Assembly: GCF_900113415.1 (NCBI RefSeq)
Contig: NZ_FOPH01000015.1
Location: forward strand, 1-64,000
Direction of reading: 5' to 3'
Origin: Oribacterium sp. WCC10
GTDB lineage: Bacteria > Bacillota > Clostridia > Lachnospirales > Lachnospiraceae
DNA length: 64,000 nucleotides
In this document: positions 1-8,439 of the stretch, piece by piece
Numbering within the stretch: the first letter of the stretch is position 1
How the letters are laid out: the number at the start of each line of letters is the position of its first letter
Program-made: the position numbers and the translations under genes
The notes under the pieces: generated by a model
Told to the model about the DNA's origin: nothing
Seen by the model: only the letters and a program-made list of their open reading frames with translations
Database searches by the model: none

Positions 1-247
1 CTTCATCTGTTAGCTGAAACATCTCCTTTATAATAAGAGCACCTATAATTACGTTAATCGGAGTGTTACGGCGTGAAGGCTGATCACTGTACAATACTCG
101 GAAAGGCTCTTCATCTATAGCTGGAAAAATATTTTCAGAAAAAAATTTAGCCCATGATTTTTCAAGCATTTTTACTTCTCTTTGGGTTAAATTAGAAGTA
201 GAATCAAACAAGCTGATTTGCTGAGATGAATTTGTTGCAAATGACAT
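1..247 (-). CDS. IS1182-type transposase, N-terminal part (cut by window edge)
   Basis: The first 82 codons of a transposase read leftward off the window. The protein begins MSFATNSSQQISLFDS and continues with an SDQPSRRNTP segment, which I recognise as the N-terminal (DUF772-type) domain of IS1182-like DDE transposases. The ATG at 247-245 is preceded by GGAGG at 256-260. The DDE catalytic part would lie left of base 1, so intactness cannot be judged. The upstream 5-bp inverted repeat at 324-341 could belong to the IS end, but no terminal repeat can be paired without the other end. Confidence 0.85.
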   Translation of the reverse strand, partial: MSFATNSSQQISLFDSTSNLTQREVKMLEKSWAKFFSENIFPAIDEEPFRVLYSDQPSRRNTPINVIIGALIIKEMFQLTDE

Positions 248-386
248 AAACTATACCTCCAACAGATCCTATCTCTATTATACTATTTAGAAAAGGTAAT
301 GTATTAGGTTTTTAAGGTTCTAGCGCCCCATTTGTCGGGCGACTCATTATATCATGACGTGATCTGTTCGCACCCCTATAGATTTT

Positions 387-422
387 AAAAAGACTGCATT
401 CCATTACAGAATACAGTCTTTT
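387..422 (-). terminator. intrinsic terminator of the macAB-like operon
   Basis: AAAAGACTG and CAGTCTTTT form an inverted repeat with an AT-rich loop. Read leftward the stem is followed by a T run. It sits just downstream of the permease stop codon. Confidence 0.75.
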
Positions 423-443
423 GTAAATAAGGTGTTATCTTTT

Positions 444-1634
444 TTAGTCTGATCTCAGTGCATCAATCGGGTTCAGTGTTGCCGCGCTTCTTGCTGGCAT
501 GTAACCGAACACGAGACCGATGGCCATTGAGATGGTGAAGGATGCGATGACCCAGCCGATGGATGGCTGAGCATCTATGTCCATCATCTTTCCGGCTACA
601 GTGGTTCCGATAAATCCGATAAATATACCGATGATACCACCCATGGAACTGGTTACTGCGGCTTCAATGACGAACTGCGTCAAAATAGTTGAACGCTTTG
701 CACCGAGAGCCTTTCTGATACCGATTTCCCTGGTTCGTTCGGTTACCGAAACCAGCATGATGTTCATGACTCCGACTCCGGCAACCAGAAGGGAGATTCC
801 TGCGATACCTCCAAGCATGAGAGACATTTGCGCGATCATCTCATTCATGGAGTCGAGAAGTTCACTCATGGCTGTGACAGTGTAAAGGTCATCATTCTTG
901 AAGATGGTATAGAGAAAGTCTTCTATGACCGTTGTGACGGTTGAGGCCTCCTCCACATATTCATCCCGGAGAGTAAAGGTGTAGTTGTTGATGGTTCCGT
1001 TTCTTGAAAGCTTCACAGCTGCTGTATATGGAATGTAAACGAAATCATCGCTTCCGCCTTCGCTCATCTCATCACTGGATGAGGTCTGTCTCTCAACAAC
1101 ACCGACTATCTGGTATTTTGTACCGTTTACACTGATTCGCTCTCCGATGGCTTTTTCCGCAGACTCGTAGTAAGTCTCCGCCACATACAGTCCGATGACT
1201 GCCACCTTCTGTCTTGCTGCGATATCCGCATACTGGATGAAACGACCTTTTTCAAGATCGTAGCTCATGATATCGAGATAATCCTCGGATACACCTGTTA
1301 CAGAAGTATTTGAGGAATTTTCATTGCCAACCTTGACTGTCGCACTGACGGAAACCGTCGGTGACAGATGAGAAAAATACTTCTCGTTGTCTTCGTAGAA
1401 ATCGTACATTTCATCCACGGAAACGGAACGGGAGTTCAGGTTGATGACATTTACTGTGATACGGTTCGTTCCCATTGATGCAAAGCTTGATGTCATGTAG
1501 GACATCTCACCGTTTACTATTCCGACAAGGATGATAACGGCTGCCACACCGATGATGATACCAAGCATCGTCAGGAACGAACGCATTTTATTTGACCAAA
1601 TGCTCTTTAGAGCAAGATTAAATGAGTTTAGCAT
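444..1634 (-). CDS. MacB-like ABC transporter permease (FtsX fold)
   Basis: A 396-residue permease of the MacB/FtsX type. The N-terminal membrane helix (FLTMLGIIIGVAAVIILV) is followed by a long extracytoplasmic MacB periplasmic-core-like domain of roughly 230 residues, then three C-terminal helices with the GIRKALGAKRS segment and the typical family ending ARSAATLNPIDAL. I chose ATG 1634 rather than the upstream ATG at 1706 because MLNSFN starts the conserved cytoplasmic segment and GGAGG lies just before it. The start overlaps the end of the ATPase gene by 17 bases, implying translational coupling. With the ATPase and adaptor it forms a MacAB-type mechanotransmission transporter; the substrate is unknown. 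Confidence 0.93.
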   Translation of the reverse strand: MLNSFNLALKSIWSNKMRSFLTMLGIIIGVAAVIILVGIVNGEMSYMTSSFASMGTNRITVNVINLNSRSVSVDEMYDFYEDNEKYFSHLSPTVSVSATVKVGNENSSNTSVTGVSEDYLDIMSYDLEKGRFIQYADIAARQKVAVIGLYVAETYYESAEKAIGERISVNGTKYQIVGVVERQTSSSDEMSEGGSDDFVYIPYTAAVKLSRNGTINNYTFTLRDEYVEEASTVTTVIEDFLYTIFKNDDLYTVTAMSELLDSMNEMIAQMSLMLGGIAGISLLVAGVGVMNIMLVSVTERTREIGIRKALGAKRSTILTQFVIEAAVTSSMGGIIGIFIGFIGTTVAGKMMDIDAQPSIGWVIASFTISMAIGLVFGYMPARSAATLNPIDALRSD

Positions 1635-2637
1635 AATCCTCCGCTGTTCCGTCATAAACCACTTTGCCGTCAGAGATTCGCACGATTCTTTTAGCTTCAA
1701 GTGCAATGGAGTTATCGTGGGTGATCATGACGACGGTATTACCATCCTGGTTAATGTCTTTCAGGAAGCCAAGCACCTGTCTTGAGGTTTTTGAATCAAG
1801 AGCTCCTGTCGGCTCGTCCGCAATGATAAGCTCGGGATCCCCTGCAAGGGCTCTTGCGATGGAAACTCTCTGCTGCTGACCACCGGAAAGCTGTGCCGGT
1901 TTCTGCATCCATTTATCAGAAAGACCGACACGTTCAAGCTGACGCATTGCACGCTCCTTCTGCTCATGCTTTGGAACTCCGGCATAGAGAAGCGGCAGGC
2001 AGACATTATCCAGAAGATTGTCTTTGGGAAGCAGGTTGTACTGCTGGAATATGAAGCCTATCTTTTTGTTTCTGATAGCGGCAAGCTCATCATCCTTCAT
2101 GGACGATGTGTCCTGCCCGCTGATCAGGTATCTTCCGCTGGTTGGTACATCCAGGGCACCGATGATATTCATAAGGGTGGATTTTCCGGAACCAGACTTA
2201 CCAACTATGGCTACAAACTCTCCTTTATAAATGTTTATGGAGATGCCGTCGTTGGCATGAACCTCTTCCGACCCCATCTTGTATATCTTATATATATCGT
2301 GCAGTTCAAGAAGCGGGAGCTCACCGATATGTTCTTTGGGAATGTAGACCACCTGACCGTTTGGCCCCGAGGCTGAGGCTGCCTCCTGGGCGGCCTTCAG
2401 CTTTGCAATTTCGTCATGATTCTCGGCATATTCGTCAGGTTCATCATCCTCTTCTGCTTCGTTTTGAACCTGTACGGGTTTGATGGAAGCATTATCGGAA
2501 GCTGTCTTATCAGATATATCCTTTTTAGAGATGTCTGTACATATATCCCGGGTAACGGAAAGGTCTTCTATTTCAAGAGCGTCAGTTCCGTTAGCAATAT
2601 CAGTTTTGTTTATCTTTTTAAAATCTTTTAATGACAT
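1618..2637 (-). CDS. MacB-type ABC transporter ATP-binding protein with acidic N-terminal extension
   Basis: A 339-residue ATPase of the LolD/MacB class. Walker A GKSGSGKST is at residues 146-154, the signature LSGGQQQR near 250-257, Walker B LIIADEPTGALD near 270-281 and the switch His in ITHD near 307. The ABC domain starts only around residue 108. The first ~100 residues are an acidic, low-complexity extension (many Asp, Glu, Ser, Lys) not usual for LolD/MacB ATPases, so the protein is about 100 residues longer than typical stand-alone members. ATG 2637 is preceded by AAGGAAG. It is 11 bases downstream of the adaptor gene and overlaps the permease gene. Confidence 0.94.
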   Translation of the reverse strand: MSLKDFKKINKTDIANGTDALEIEDLSVTRDICTDISKKDISDKTASDNASIKPVQVQNEAEEDDEPDEYAENHDEIAKLKAAQEAASASGPNGQVVYIPKEHIGELPLLELHDIYKIYKMGSEEVHANDGISINIYKGEFVAIVGKSGSGKSTLMNIIGALDVPTSGRYLISGQDTSSMKDDELAAIRNKKIGFIFQQYNLLPKDNLLDNVCLPLLYAGVPKHEQKERAMRQLERVGLSDKWMQKPAQLSGGQQQRVSIARALAGDPELIIADEPTGALDSKTSRQVLGFLKDINQDGNTVVMITHDNSIALEAKRIVRISDGKVVYDGTAEDYAKLI

Positions 2638-2648
2638 TTTTTTCTTCC

Positions 2649-4442
2649 TTAGAATGGGCCTCCGCCGCCACCGCTGCGGCTTCCGCCTGATCCACCACCG
2701 GGGCCACCGCTGGGACCGCCTGATCCGCCGCCCGGACCACCGGAACCACCCGGTCCGCCCTGATCGCCGAAGCCGCCCATCATCATACTCATATCATCGG
2801 ATACAGTTGACTGGGATACGTAAACCTCATCGCCTTCTTCGAGATCACCGGAAACTATTTCAACGTAGCTGTCTGAGGTGAGTCCTGTTTCTACGGTTAC
2901 GGAATGGAAACCGTCAGGTACATTGCTGCCTGATCCCGGCATCTTGACATCTGATCCATCCGGAGAGGACTTCTGTTCGTCAGAGTTTTCGGAATCGTAG
3001 GTTTCTCCATCCTTATTCTTTACATATACCTTGTTGCCTCGCTGGAGAGCATCAACCGGTATCGCAAGAGCATTTTCAGCTTCATCAAGGATGATGACGC
3101 CTTCTACATTCATACCCGGAAGGAGGCCTCCGAACTCGGTCATGGTTACAGTTACAGGATAGTAGGTAACGCCGTTTGATGAGGTTCCTTCCATAGAGAT
3201 CTTTGTGACAGTTCCCTTGAAGGTCTCATCTTCAAATGCATCCGCCGTTACCTCAACTTCCTGACCTACTTTGACATTGGATATATCAAGCTCATCAATG
3301 TTCATCTCAAAGGTTACTTCAGTAAGGTCGTAAATGACTGCAAGTGAAGTTGCGGAAGAACCGTTCTGAACATTTTCACCTACATTTACCGATTTGGTCA
3401 CAACTGTACCAGAAATCGGTGCAGTGATGGTGTAGTTCTCGTATGTATCAGTAGTGGAATCAAGGCTTGACTGTGCGCTTTCAACTGATGACTTTGCACT
3501 GTCCAGCTTGTCCTTATAGGAATAAATGATGTCGTTGATGTCGTCTGCGTCAGCAACAAAGAGAGCCTGTCCGGCAGTGACATAATCACCTTCATTAACC
3601 AGAAGCTGTGTAACGGTTACGGAAGATGTCAGATTATCTGCCTTCAACGAGAAGTCTCTTGCTGCTTCAAAGGTACCGTCTCCGGATGAATTCATTCCGT
3701 TAATGCTGGCTGTTGCTGCCATATCGGTTGTGAGACCGCCGGGATTTGATACCTCGATGGTTACGTATCTTACAAGCTGTCCGCCTGAAAGAGTTGTCTC
3801 CATGGAATCAACTGAAGTTACGGTTCCGTAAATCTCTTCCAAAGTATCCTCGATGATAACTGAAGCCGTACTGCCCACCGGGATCATGGCTGCTTCAACA
3901 GAAAGGAACGGTACATCAAGCTTCATAGTGGAATCATCGTAGATTTCGGCAATCTCCGTATTGGAACTTACCTGATCTCCGATTGTGATATTCAGAGTTT
4001 TGATGTGTCCTGTGTACTTGGACTTAACGGTATTGCCGCTGAAGTCGGATACTGCCTTGTCATAGTTGTTTGCGGCTCTTGAGTAGCTGTTCTCGGAACG
4101 CTCAAGAGAACTGTTGGCGGAACTTAATTTTGAGTCCATGGATGAGGCATCTATCTGATAAAGTACCTGCCCCTCTTCCACCACATCTCCTTCCTGAAAG
4201 TCTGCGGAGATGATGGTTCCGTCTACCATGGAAGTGATCTTGTAGCTGTCCTTCGGCGAGATTGTTCCGGAACTTGACAGTGATGACTGAATGGTCTGTC
4301 TTGATACAGTATCTGTTTTTACGTCGGTACTTCCGGCAGCCTTGACTGTTTTTTTGGAGAGATAGTAATACCCTCCGCCTGCCACCATCGCGAGAACCAC
4401 CGTTCCGATGATAAGCTTTTTAACTGGTAATTTGAATTTCAT
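2649..4442 (-). CDS. MacA/HlyD-like membrane fusion adaptor with glycine-rich tail
   Basis: A 597-residue adaptor of the RND/MacA type. One N-terminal membrane anchor (KKLIIGTVVLAMVAGGGYYY) is followed by a lipoyl-like half (YKITSMVDGTI, EGDVVEEGQVLYQID), a coiled-coil hairpin region, the second lipoyl half (ITAPISGTVV, NVGENVQNG) and beta-barrel and membrane-proximal domains. There appear to be two adaptor-like biotinyl/lipoyl units (a second near DYVTAGQALFVAD), making it longer than usual. The last ~45 residues are almost entirely Gly, Pro and Ser. ATG 4442 (MKFKLPVKK) is chosen over 4478 because GGGAG lies seven bases before it and the anchor follows directly. Confidence 0.92.
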   Translation of the reverse strand: MKFKLPVKKLIIGTVVLAMVAGGGYYYLSKKTVKAAGSTDVKTDTVSRQTIQSSLSSSGTISPKDSYKITSMVDGTIISADFQEGDVVEEGQVLYQIDASSMDSKLSSANSSLERSENSYSRAANNYDKAVSDFSGNTVKSKYTGHIKTLNITIGDQVSSNTEIAEIYDDSTMKLDVPFLSVEAAMIPVGSTASVIIEDTLEEIYGTVTSVDSMETTLSGGQLVRYVTIEVSNPGGLTTDMAATASINGMNSSGDGTFEAARDFSLKADNLTSSVTVTQLLVNEGDYVTAGQALFVADADDINDIIYSYKDKLDSAKSSVESAQSSLDSTTDTYENYTITAPISGTVVTKSVNVGENVQNGSSATSLAVIYDLTEVTFEMNIDELDISNVKVGQEVEVTADAFEDETFKGTVTKISMEGTSSNGVTYYPVTVTMTEFGGLLPGMNVEGVIILDEAENALAIPVDALQRGNKVYVKNKDGETYDSENSDEQKSSPDGSDVKMPGSGSNVPDGFHSVTVETGLTSDSYVEIVSGDLEEGDEVYVSQSTVSDDMSMMMGGFGDQGGPGGSGGPGGGSGGPSGGPGGGSGGSRSGGGGGPF

Positions 4443-4514
4443 ATATGCTCCCAAAACTGTACGTGAATATGAGGCCAATGTTTATGCCTCTTTAGGATAT
4501 GACCCGATAATAAA

Positions 4515-5615
4515 TCACTTCGCTACCGCTGTGATTTCTTTCGTTCCATCGGAACTGAGTGACCATACAACTGTCACCGTATCATCAACTTCCTTACTGC
4601 CGTATACGGAGAAGGCGTACGCCACATCATCATTACCGATATCGAATTCCTCGCCGCCGATGACTACAGAAGTAGGAGTCATGAGGTTTGTTGAGCTGTA
4701 GTAGATACTGTCGATGGTTCCTGTAGTGGTACCCATATCGGATCCGCTGGATGAATATGCGTAAACAGACTTTGTTGAAGAATTGTAGTAAACAACAACC
4801 GGATCTCCGCTGGAAGCAGCATCTTCAATCTCGTCAACAGAGGATGTTTCACCATTGAGGGTACAGCTTGCCGAGCTTTCGCTGAATGGGATAATGCTTG
4901 AAAGACTCTTGTCCACTTTGAGAAGATATGGTCCCTTGAGGTTTGATTCCAGAGTACTGAGAAGATTAAGTTCGTCATTATCGGAAAGATTGAAACCGAA
5001 TATCTTTCCGTATATTGTGTTGTCCGATTTGGTGCTGGACTCATTGGCGTAGGTATTGGTCTTCATAAGGTTGTAGAAAAGATTCACACAATCCTCATAG
5101 GTAAGAAACTCATTCACACCTTTGCTGATGTTTTCAACGAGACCTATGGCTGTGGACTTGGCATTTCTGTTGGAAACCAGATTTCCTGAAAAGTCTGAGT
5201 TTGAATATCCGAGCAATGTAAGACATGCTTTTTCAGCTTCAGCCATCTTGATGCCCTGGTCGGGCTTGAAAAGACCTCCCAGATATGCGCTGAGCCATCC
5301 CTGCTCTGCAGCGATTCGTATATAGGAAGCGTACTCCGAGGTCGAAAGTACATCTGAAAATACCGAAACATTGGATTCGGCAGCCACCATGGTGTGATAA
5401 GTTGAAGCCATGACCAGCATTTTTGCAAATTGAGCCCTTGATACCGGCTGTTCATTTAAAGTGACATCGAAATTCTCTATGATTTTTGCACTTATAAGGG
5501 CATTTTTTCTCTGGGTAAGTGTTGTCGATGCAAATGCTGTTAACGGTGTATATGAAACGATACTCACTATGCCTGTAACTGCTGCAAGTGAGCCGTATAT
5601 AAATCTTTTGTTCAT
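4515..5615 (-). CDS. secreted SLH-domain protein heading the transporter operon
   Basis: A 366-residue protein with an N-terminal signal peptide (positively charged start, hydrophobic core, cleavage likely after AFA near residue 29). Residues ~55-170 resemble S-layer-homology repeats: PVSRAQFAKML, FSDV, YIRIAAEQGWLSAYLGG, FKPDQGIKMAEAEKACLTLLG. SLH modules bind secondary cell-wall polymers, so the protein is probably wall-attached. The C-terminal ~180 residues are unrecognised. ATG 5615 has AAAGGAG nine bases upstream. It is the first gene of the row leading into the MacAB-like genes, with a 72-base gap, so a role beside the exporter is inferred. Confidence 0.82.
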   Translation of the reverse strand: MNKRFIYGSLAAVTGIVSIVSYTPLTAFASTTLTQRKNALISAKIIENFDVTLNEQPVSRAQFAKMLVMASTYHTMVAAESNVSVFSDVLSTSEYASYIRIAAEQGWLSAYLGGLFKPDQGIKMAEAEKACLTLLGYSNSDFSGNLVSNRNAKSTAIGLVENISKGVNEFLTYEDCVNLFYNLMKTNTYANESSTKSDNTIYGKIFGFNLSDNDELNLLSTLESNLKGPYLLKVDKSLSSIIPFSESSASCTLNGETSSVDEIEDAASSGDPVVVYYNSSTKSVYAYSSSGSDMGTTTGTIDSIYYSSTNLMTPTSVVIGGEEFDIGNDDVAYAFSVYGSKEVDDTVTVVWSLSSDGTKEITAVAK

Positions 5616-5885
5616 CTATGCTCCTTTCATATAAATAGGATGATTGCGGGGCGCAAAGCCTCAAAAAACGAAGCTGAAAGTGATTTTAGGAATGAAAGCT
5701 GAAACGAAACTGAAAATTCTTTCAGGAAAGAGCTGCGATGGCAAGTTTCACAGAAAAAACACAATTTGAAAACATATTTGCCGCTTCTCTGCGAGAGAAG
5801 GAGTAATATCCGAAACCATCCGGAATCTGACACCGGTGATGTTTTCGTTTTGGATTAGGCAGGGGTGCCTAAAGGAACTTGTATC

Positions 5886-5915
5886 AGTATACTATCTTTA
5901 AAGAAGATATTTGAA
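5886..5915 (-). promoter_or_regulatory. candidate promoter of the SLH-macAB operon
   Basis: TTCAAA (5915-5910) and TATACT (5891-5886) separated by 18 bases, reading leftward. The rest of the leader (5616-5885) has no recognised element. Moderate match to the sigma-A consensus only. Confidence 0.35.
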
Positions 5916-5960
5916 TTTTCAGATTGTTTTCAGCTTGGGGAGATATAGTTTTGAGATATA

Positions 5961-6038
5961 ATTAAGTGAGAGTCGAAAGTATTTGTCACTCACTTATGGT
6001 GCAAGCACATGATTTGGTACTTTTGCCCCTTACATCAT
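5961..6038 (+). repeat. MITE-like repeat family 1, short copy
   Basis: Left end GTGAGAGTCGAAAGTATTTG and right end GATTTGGTACTTTTG..CCTTACATCAT match the two ends of the longer copies at 22327 and 30647, but the middle is missing. The left end folds on itself (GTGAG with CTCAC). It lies between a TATAAT at 5957-5962 and the response-regulator start, so it forms most of the 5' leader of that operon. Confidence 0.7.
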
Positions 6039-6070
6039 ATTGTAGTATGAAAAATCGAAAGGATATATTG

Positions 6071-6742
6071 ATGAAAGTTTTAGTTGTTGAAGATGAAAAG
6101 CTTTTGGCGGATTCCATTAAGGAACTTCTTGAGGATAAAGGTTATGAAGCAGATGCGGTATATGACGGGGAGTCCGGAGTGGATTTCGCTGAGACAGGAG
6201 TTTACGATCTTATAATACTTGATGTCATGATGCCGAAGATGAACGGATATCAGGTGGCAAAGAAGTTGCGTCAGACACACGTGAGTACTCCCATACTGAT
6301 GCTTACAGCCAAATCAGAGCTTATGGACAGAGTTGAGGGTCTTAATTCAGGTGCTGACTACTATCTCACCAAGCCTTTTGACAGCAGAGAACTTCTGGCC
6401 TGTGTTTCAGCGCTTCTCAGACGTCAGGGGACTGAAGTGGATGAACTCACATTCGGAAATACAGCCCTTGACCTTGGAACCGGTACACTCACCTGCAACG
6501 GAACCGAACTGAGATTAAGTGCCAAGGAATTTGAAGTCATGCGAATGCTCATGCAATCAAAGGAAAAGAATCTCTCCAAGGAAACTATTCTCAGCAAGGT
6601 TTGGGGATATGATTCCGATGCGGTGGAGAATCACGTTGAAGTATATGTAGGATTTCTGAGGAAGAAGCTTAAATCCATCGGCTCTGATGTGAACATTGTG
6701 GCTGCCAGACGTCTTGGATACCATCTGGAGCTTGAGGAGTGA
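6071..6742 (+). CDS. OmpR/PhoB-family response regulator
   Basis: A 223-residue regulator. The receiver domain (1-~115) has the acidic pocket VVEDEK, the phospho-acceptor Asp in LIILDVMMPKMNG, the Thr of MLTAKS and the Lys of LTKPFD. The winged-helix DNA-binding domain follows (LRLSAKEFEVMRML, ending VAARRLGYHLE). ATG 6071 is chosen because the longer open frame from 5966 runs through a repeat element, and AAAGGA precedes this ATG. Six bases separate it from the kinase gene. It diverges from the SLH-MacAB operon, which it may control (inference). Confidence 0.95.
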   Translation: MKVLVVEDEKLLADSIKELLEDKGYEADAVYDGESGVDFAETGVYDLIILDVMMPKMNGYQVAKKLRQTHVSTPILMLTAKSELMDRVEGLNSGADYYLTKPFDSRELLACVSALLRRQGTEVDELTFGNTALDLGTGTLTCNGTELRLSAKEFEVMRMLMQSKEKNLSKETILSKVWGYDSDAVENHVEVYVGFLRKKLKSIGSDVNIVAARRLGYHLELEE

Positions 6743-6748
6743 CAGTAA

Positions 6749-8245
6749 ATGGATAAGATAAAGTTACTTAAGATCCGTTTTATTGCGGTAACCATGACTA
6801 TAGTCACCATTATGCTTTTGATCATTTTCGGTCTGATGCTTAGTCTCACCAAACGTCGTATATATTCCAACAGTTTGAAGATGATGCAGGGAGTTGCAGA
6901 TATGCCTATAGGCATGAATCGTAATATACGACCGGAAAAGAGAGACAGAAACAGTTCCCAGGATGTACAGCTTCCGTTTTTCAGGGTTGAAGTTGATTCT
7001 GACGGAAACATTGTGGATACAGACGGGAACTTTTACGACCTGACAGATGAAGCCTCCATCAATTCACTGGTTTCAGAGGTACTTTCAAGTGATGAAAAAG
7101 TCGGTGATCTAAAGGATTATTCGCTAAGATACATGAAGGTAAATTCAACTCCTTTTAGAGAAGGTGATATGAACAGGAATGATGGCCCCAAACCGGAATC
7201 AGTTCCGGGTGAGGTGTCGGAATCATCAGGAACCGGTATAGACAAAGAAACTCCGCCTGCTCCTGATGGTGATAAAAAGGAAAGGGTTGAAGTAAAGAAT
7301 CCAGGTTCTGAGGAAGCTCCCGCTAAGGATCCTGACGGAAACCAGGATAGTGATGTAAAAGATGATAAGAGACCTGAAGATCCCGGAAAGGATAAATGGG
7401 ATGGTAAAAGTAACAGGCTCATAGTATTTGCTGATATGTCATCAGAGATAGCTACTATGCATAATCTCGCAAGAAACTGCATTTTCAGCGGATTTCTAAG
7501 CTTTTTCGTTCTGCTTGCCATTTCAATATACTTTGCAAGATGGGCTGTAAAGCCTGTAGAGGATGCATGGAAACAGCAGAAACAGTTTGTTTCGGATGCT
7601 TCTCATGAACTGAAAACCCCGCTTACAGTCATACTTACTGATGCTGAGATGCTGAGATCAAAGGATTTTGATGAAGCTAAAAAGCGACAGTTTGCAGACA
7701 ATATCTTCACCATGTCGCTGCAGATGAGAGGCCTTGTGGAGAGTCTGCTCCAGCTTGCAAGAGTGGATAACGGTGCAGTTCAGAATGTTCCGCATAAAAT
7801 CATCGATCTGTCACAGCTTCTCGCCAATGAGATTTTGACATTTGAAGTGATCTTCTTCGAAAAGGGGCTGATGCTCACAGAGAATATTCAGAAAGGAATC
7901 AGTATAAAAGGGTCTGAACAGCATATCAAGCAGGCCGTGGAGATTCTGTTGGATAATGCTCAAAAGTATTCAGACAGTAACGGAACTGTCAATGTAAGCC
8001 TTGAAAAGAGCGGTTCACATAAGTGCATTATAAGTGTTTCAAATCCGGGGGCTCAGATCTCAGAGGAAAATCTCAAAAACATTTTCAAGAGATTTTATCG
8101 TATAGACGAGGCAAGAGCCATGAATCATTCCTATGGGCTGGGATTATCCATAGCACAAAACATAGTGAACAATCATAAAGGAAGAATCTGGGCGGAATCA
8201 AAAGACGGCCTCAATACATTCAGGATTGAATTGCCAATGGCATAA
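6749..8245 (+). CDS. membrane sensor histidine kinase
   Basis: A 498-residue kinase. Membrane helix 1 is at ~11-33 and helix 2 at ~245-264. Between them is an extracytoplasmic domain whose second half (~135-222) is very rich in Pro, Glu, Lys, Asp and Ser and probably disordered. After a short juxtamembrane segment the HisKA motif SDASHELKTPLT places the phospho-accepting His at residue 286. The ATPase domain has the N box ILLDNAQKYS and the G box YGLGLSIAQNIV. No separate HAMP domain is obvious. Cognate of the upstream regulator by adjacency. The low-complexity loop may help span the wall (inference). Confidence 0.94.
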   Translation: MDKIKLLKIRFIAVTMTIVTIMLLIIFGLMLSLTKRRIYSNSLKMMQGVADMPIGMNRNIRPEKRDRNSSQDVQLPFFRVEVDSDGNIVDTDGNFYDLTDEASINSLVSEVLSSDEKVGDLKDYSLRYMKVNSTPFREGDMNRNDGPKPESVPGEVSESSGTGIDKETPPAPDGDKKERVEVKNPGSEEAPAKDPDGNQDSDVKDDKRPEDPGKDKWDGKSNRLIVFADMSSEIATMHNLARNCIFSGFLSFFVLLAISIYFARWAVKPVEDAWKQQKQFVSDASHELKTPLTVILTDAEMLRSKDFDEAKKRQFADNIFTMSLQMRGLVESLLQLARVDNGAVQNVPHKIIDLSQLLANEILTFEVIFFEKGLMLTENIQKGISIKGSEQHIKQAVEILLDNAQKYSDSNGTVNVSLEKSGSHKCIISVSNPGAQISEENLKNIFKRFYRIDEARAMNHSYGLGLSIAQNIVNNHKGRIWAESKDGLNTFRIELPMA

Positions 8246-8269
8246 TCCTCCCGAACTATAAAGTTACAT

Positions 8270-8322
8270 AAAAAGCCGGACCCCGGTGGTATCTGTCAAT
8301 ACCCCGGGAAATCCGGCTTTTT
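8270..8322 (+). terminator. bidirectional intrinsic terminator
   Basis: AAAAAGCCGGA and TCCGGCTTTTT form an 11-bp perfect stem between convergent genes (kinase and MATE exporter), with T runs in both directions. An inner CCCCGG/CCGGG pairing strengthens it. Confidence 0.9.
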
Positions 8323-8340
8323 GTTATACAGACTTTCGAT

Positions 8341-8431
8341 CCTCTGGCGTCGGGGCACGGATTTTCAGAGGAAGCTTATGCTTTGCATTGAAAATCCGGC
8401 AAGGGAAAAGCTTTAATCAGCGTTTCCCCGG
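8341..8431 (+). repeat. repeat family 3, copy a (two-hairpin element)
   Basis: Contains GGCACGGATTTTCA, then a pairing TGAAAATCC after a TATGCTTTGCAT core, then a second hairpin GGGAAA..TTTAATCAGC..TTTCCC. Closely matches 43931-44020 on the same strand and 49213-49275 on the other. Confidence 0.65.
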
Positions 8432-8439
8432 AAATTTCT

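Noticed and set aside
350-380. ATGACGTGATCTG resembling a family 1 repeat end
   Set aside because: Only about nine bases match and the following bases differ; it may belong to the IS end instead.
4679-5044. Open frames on either strand inside the SLH gene
   Set aside because: Shadows of the coding frame with no start signals or family motifs.
5627-5833. 68-codon frame upstream of the SLH gene as a leader peptide
   Set aside because: No ribosome-binding site, no residue run linked to a pathway and no overlapping terminator.
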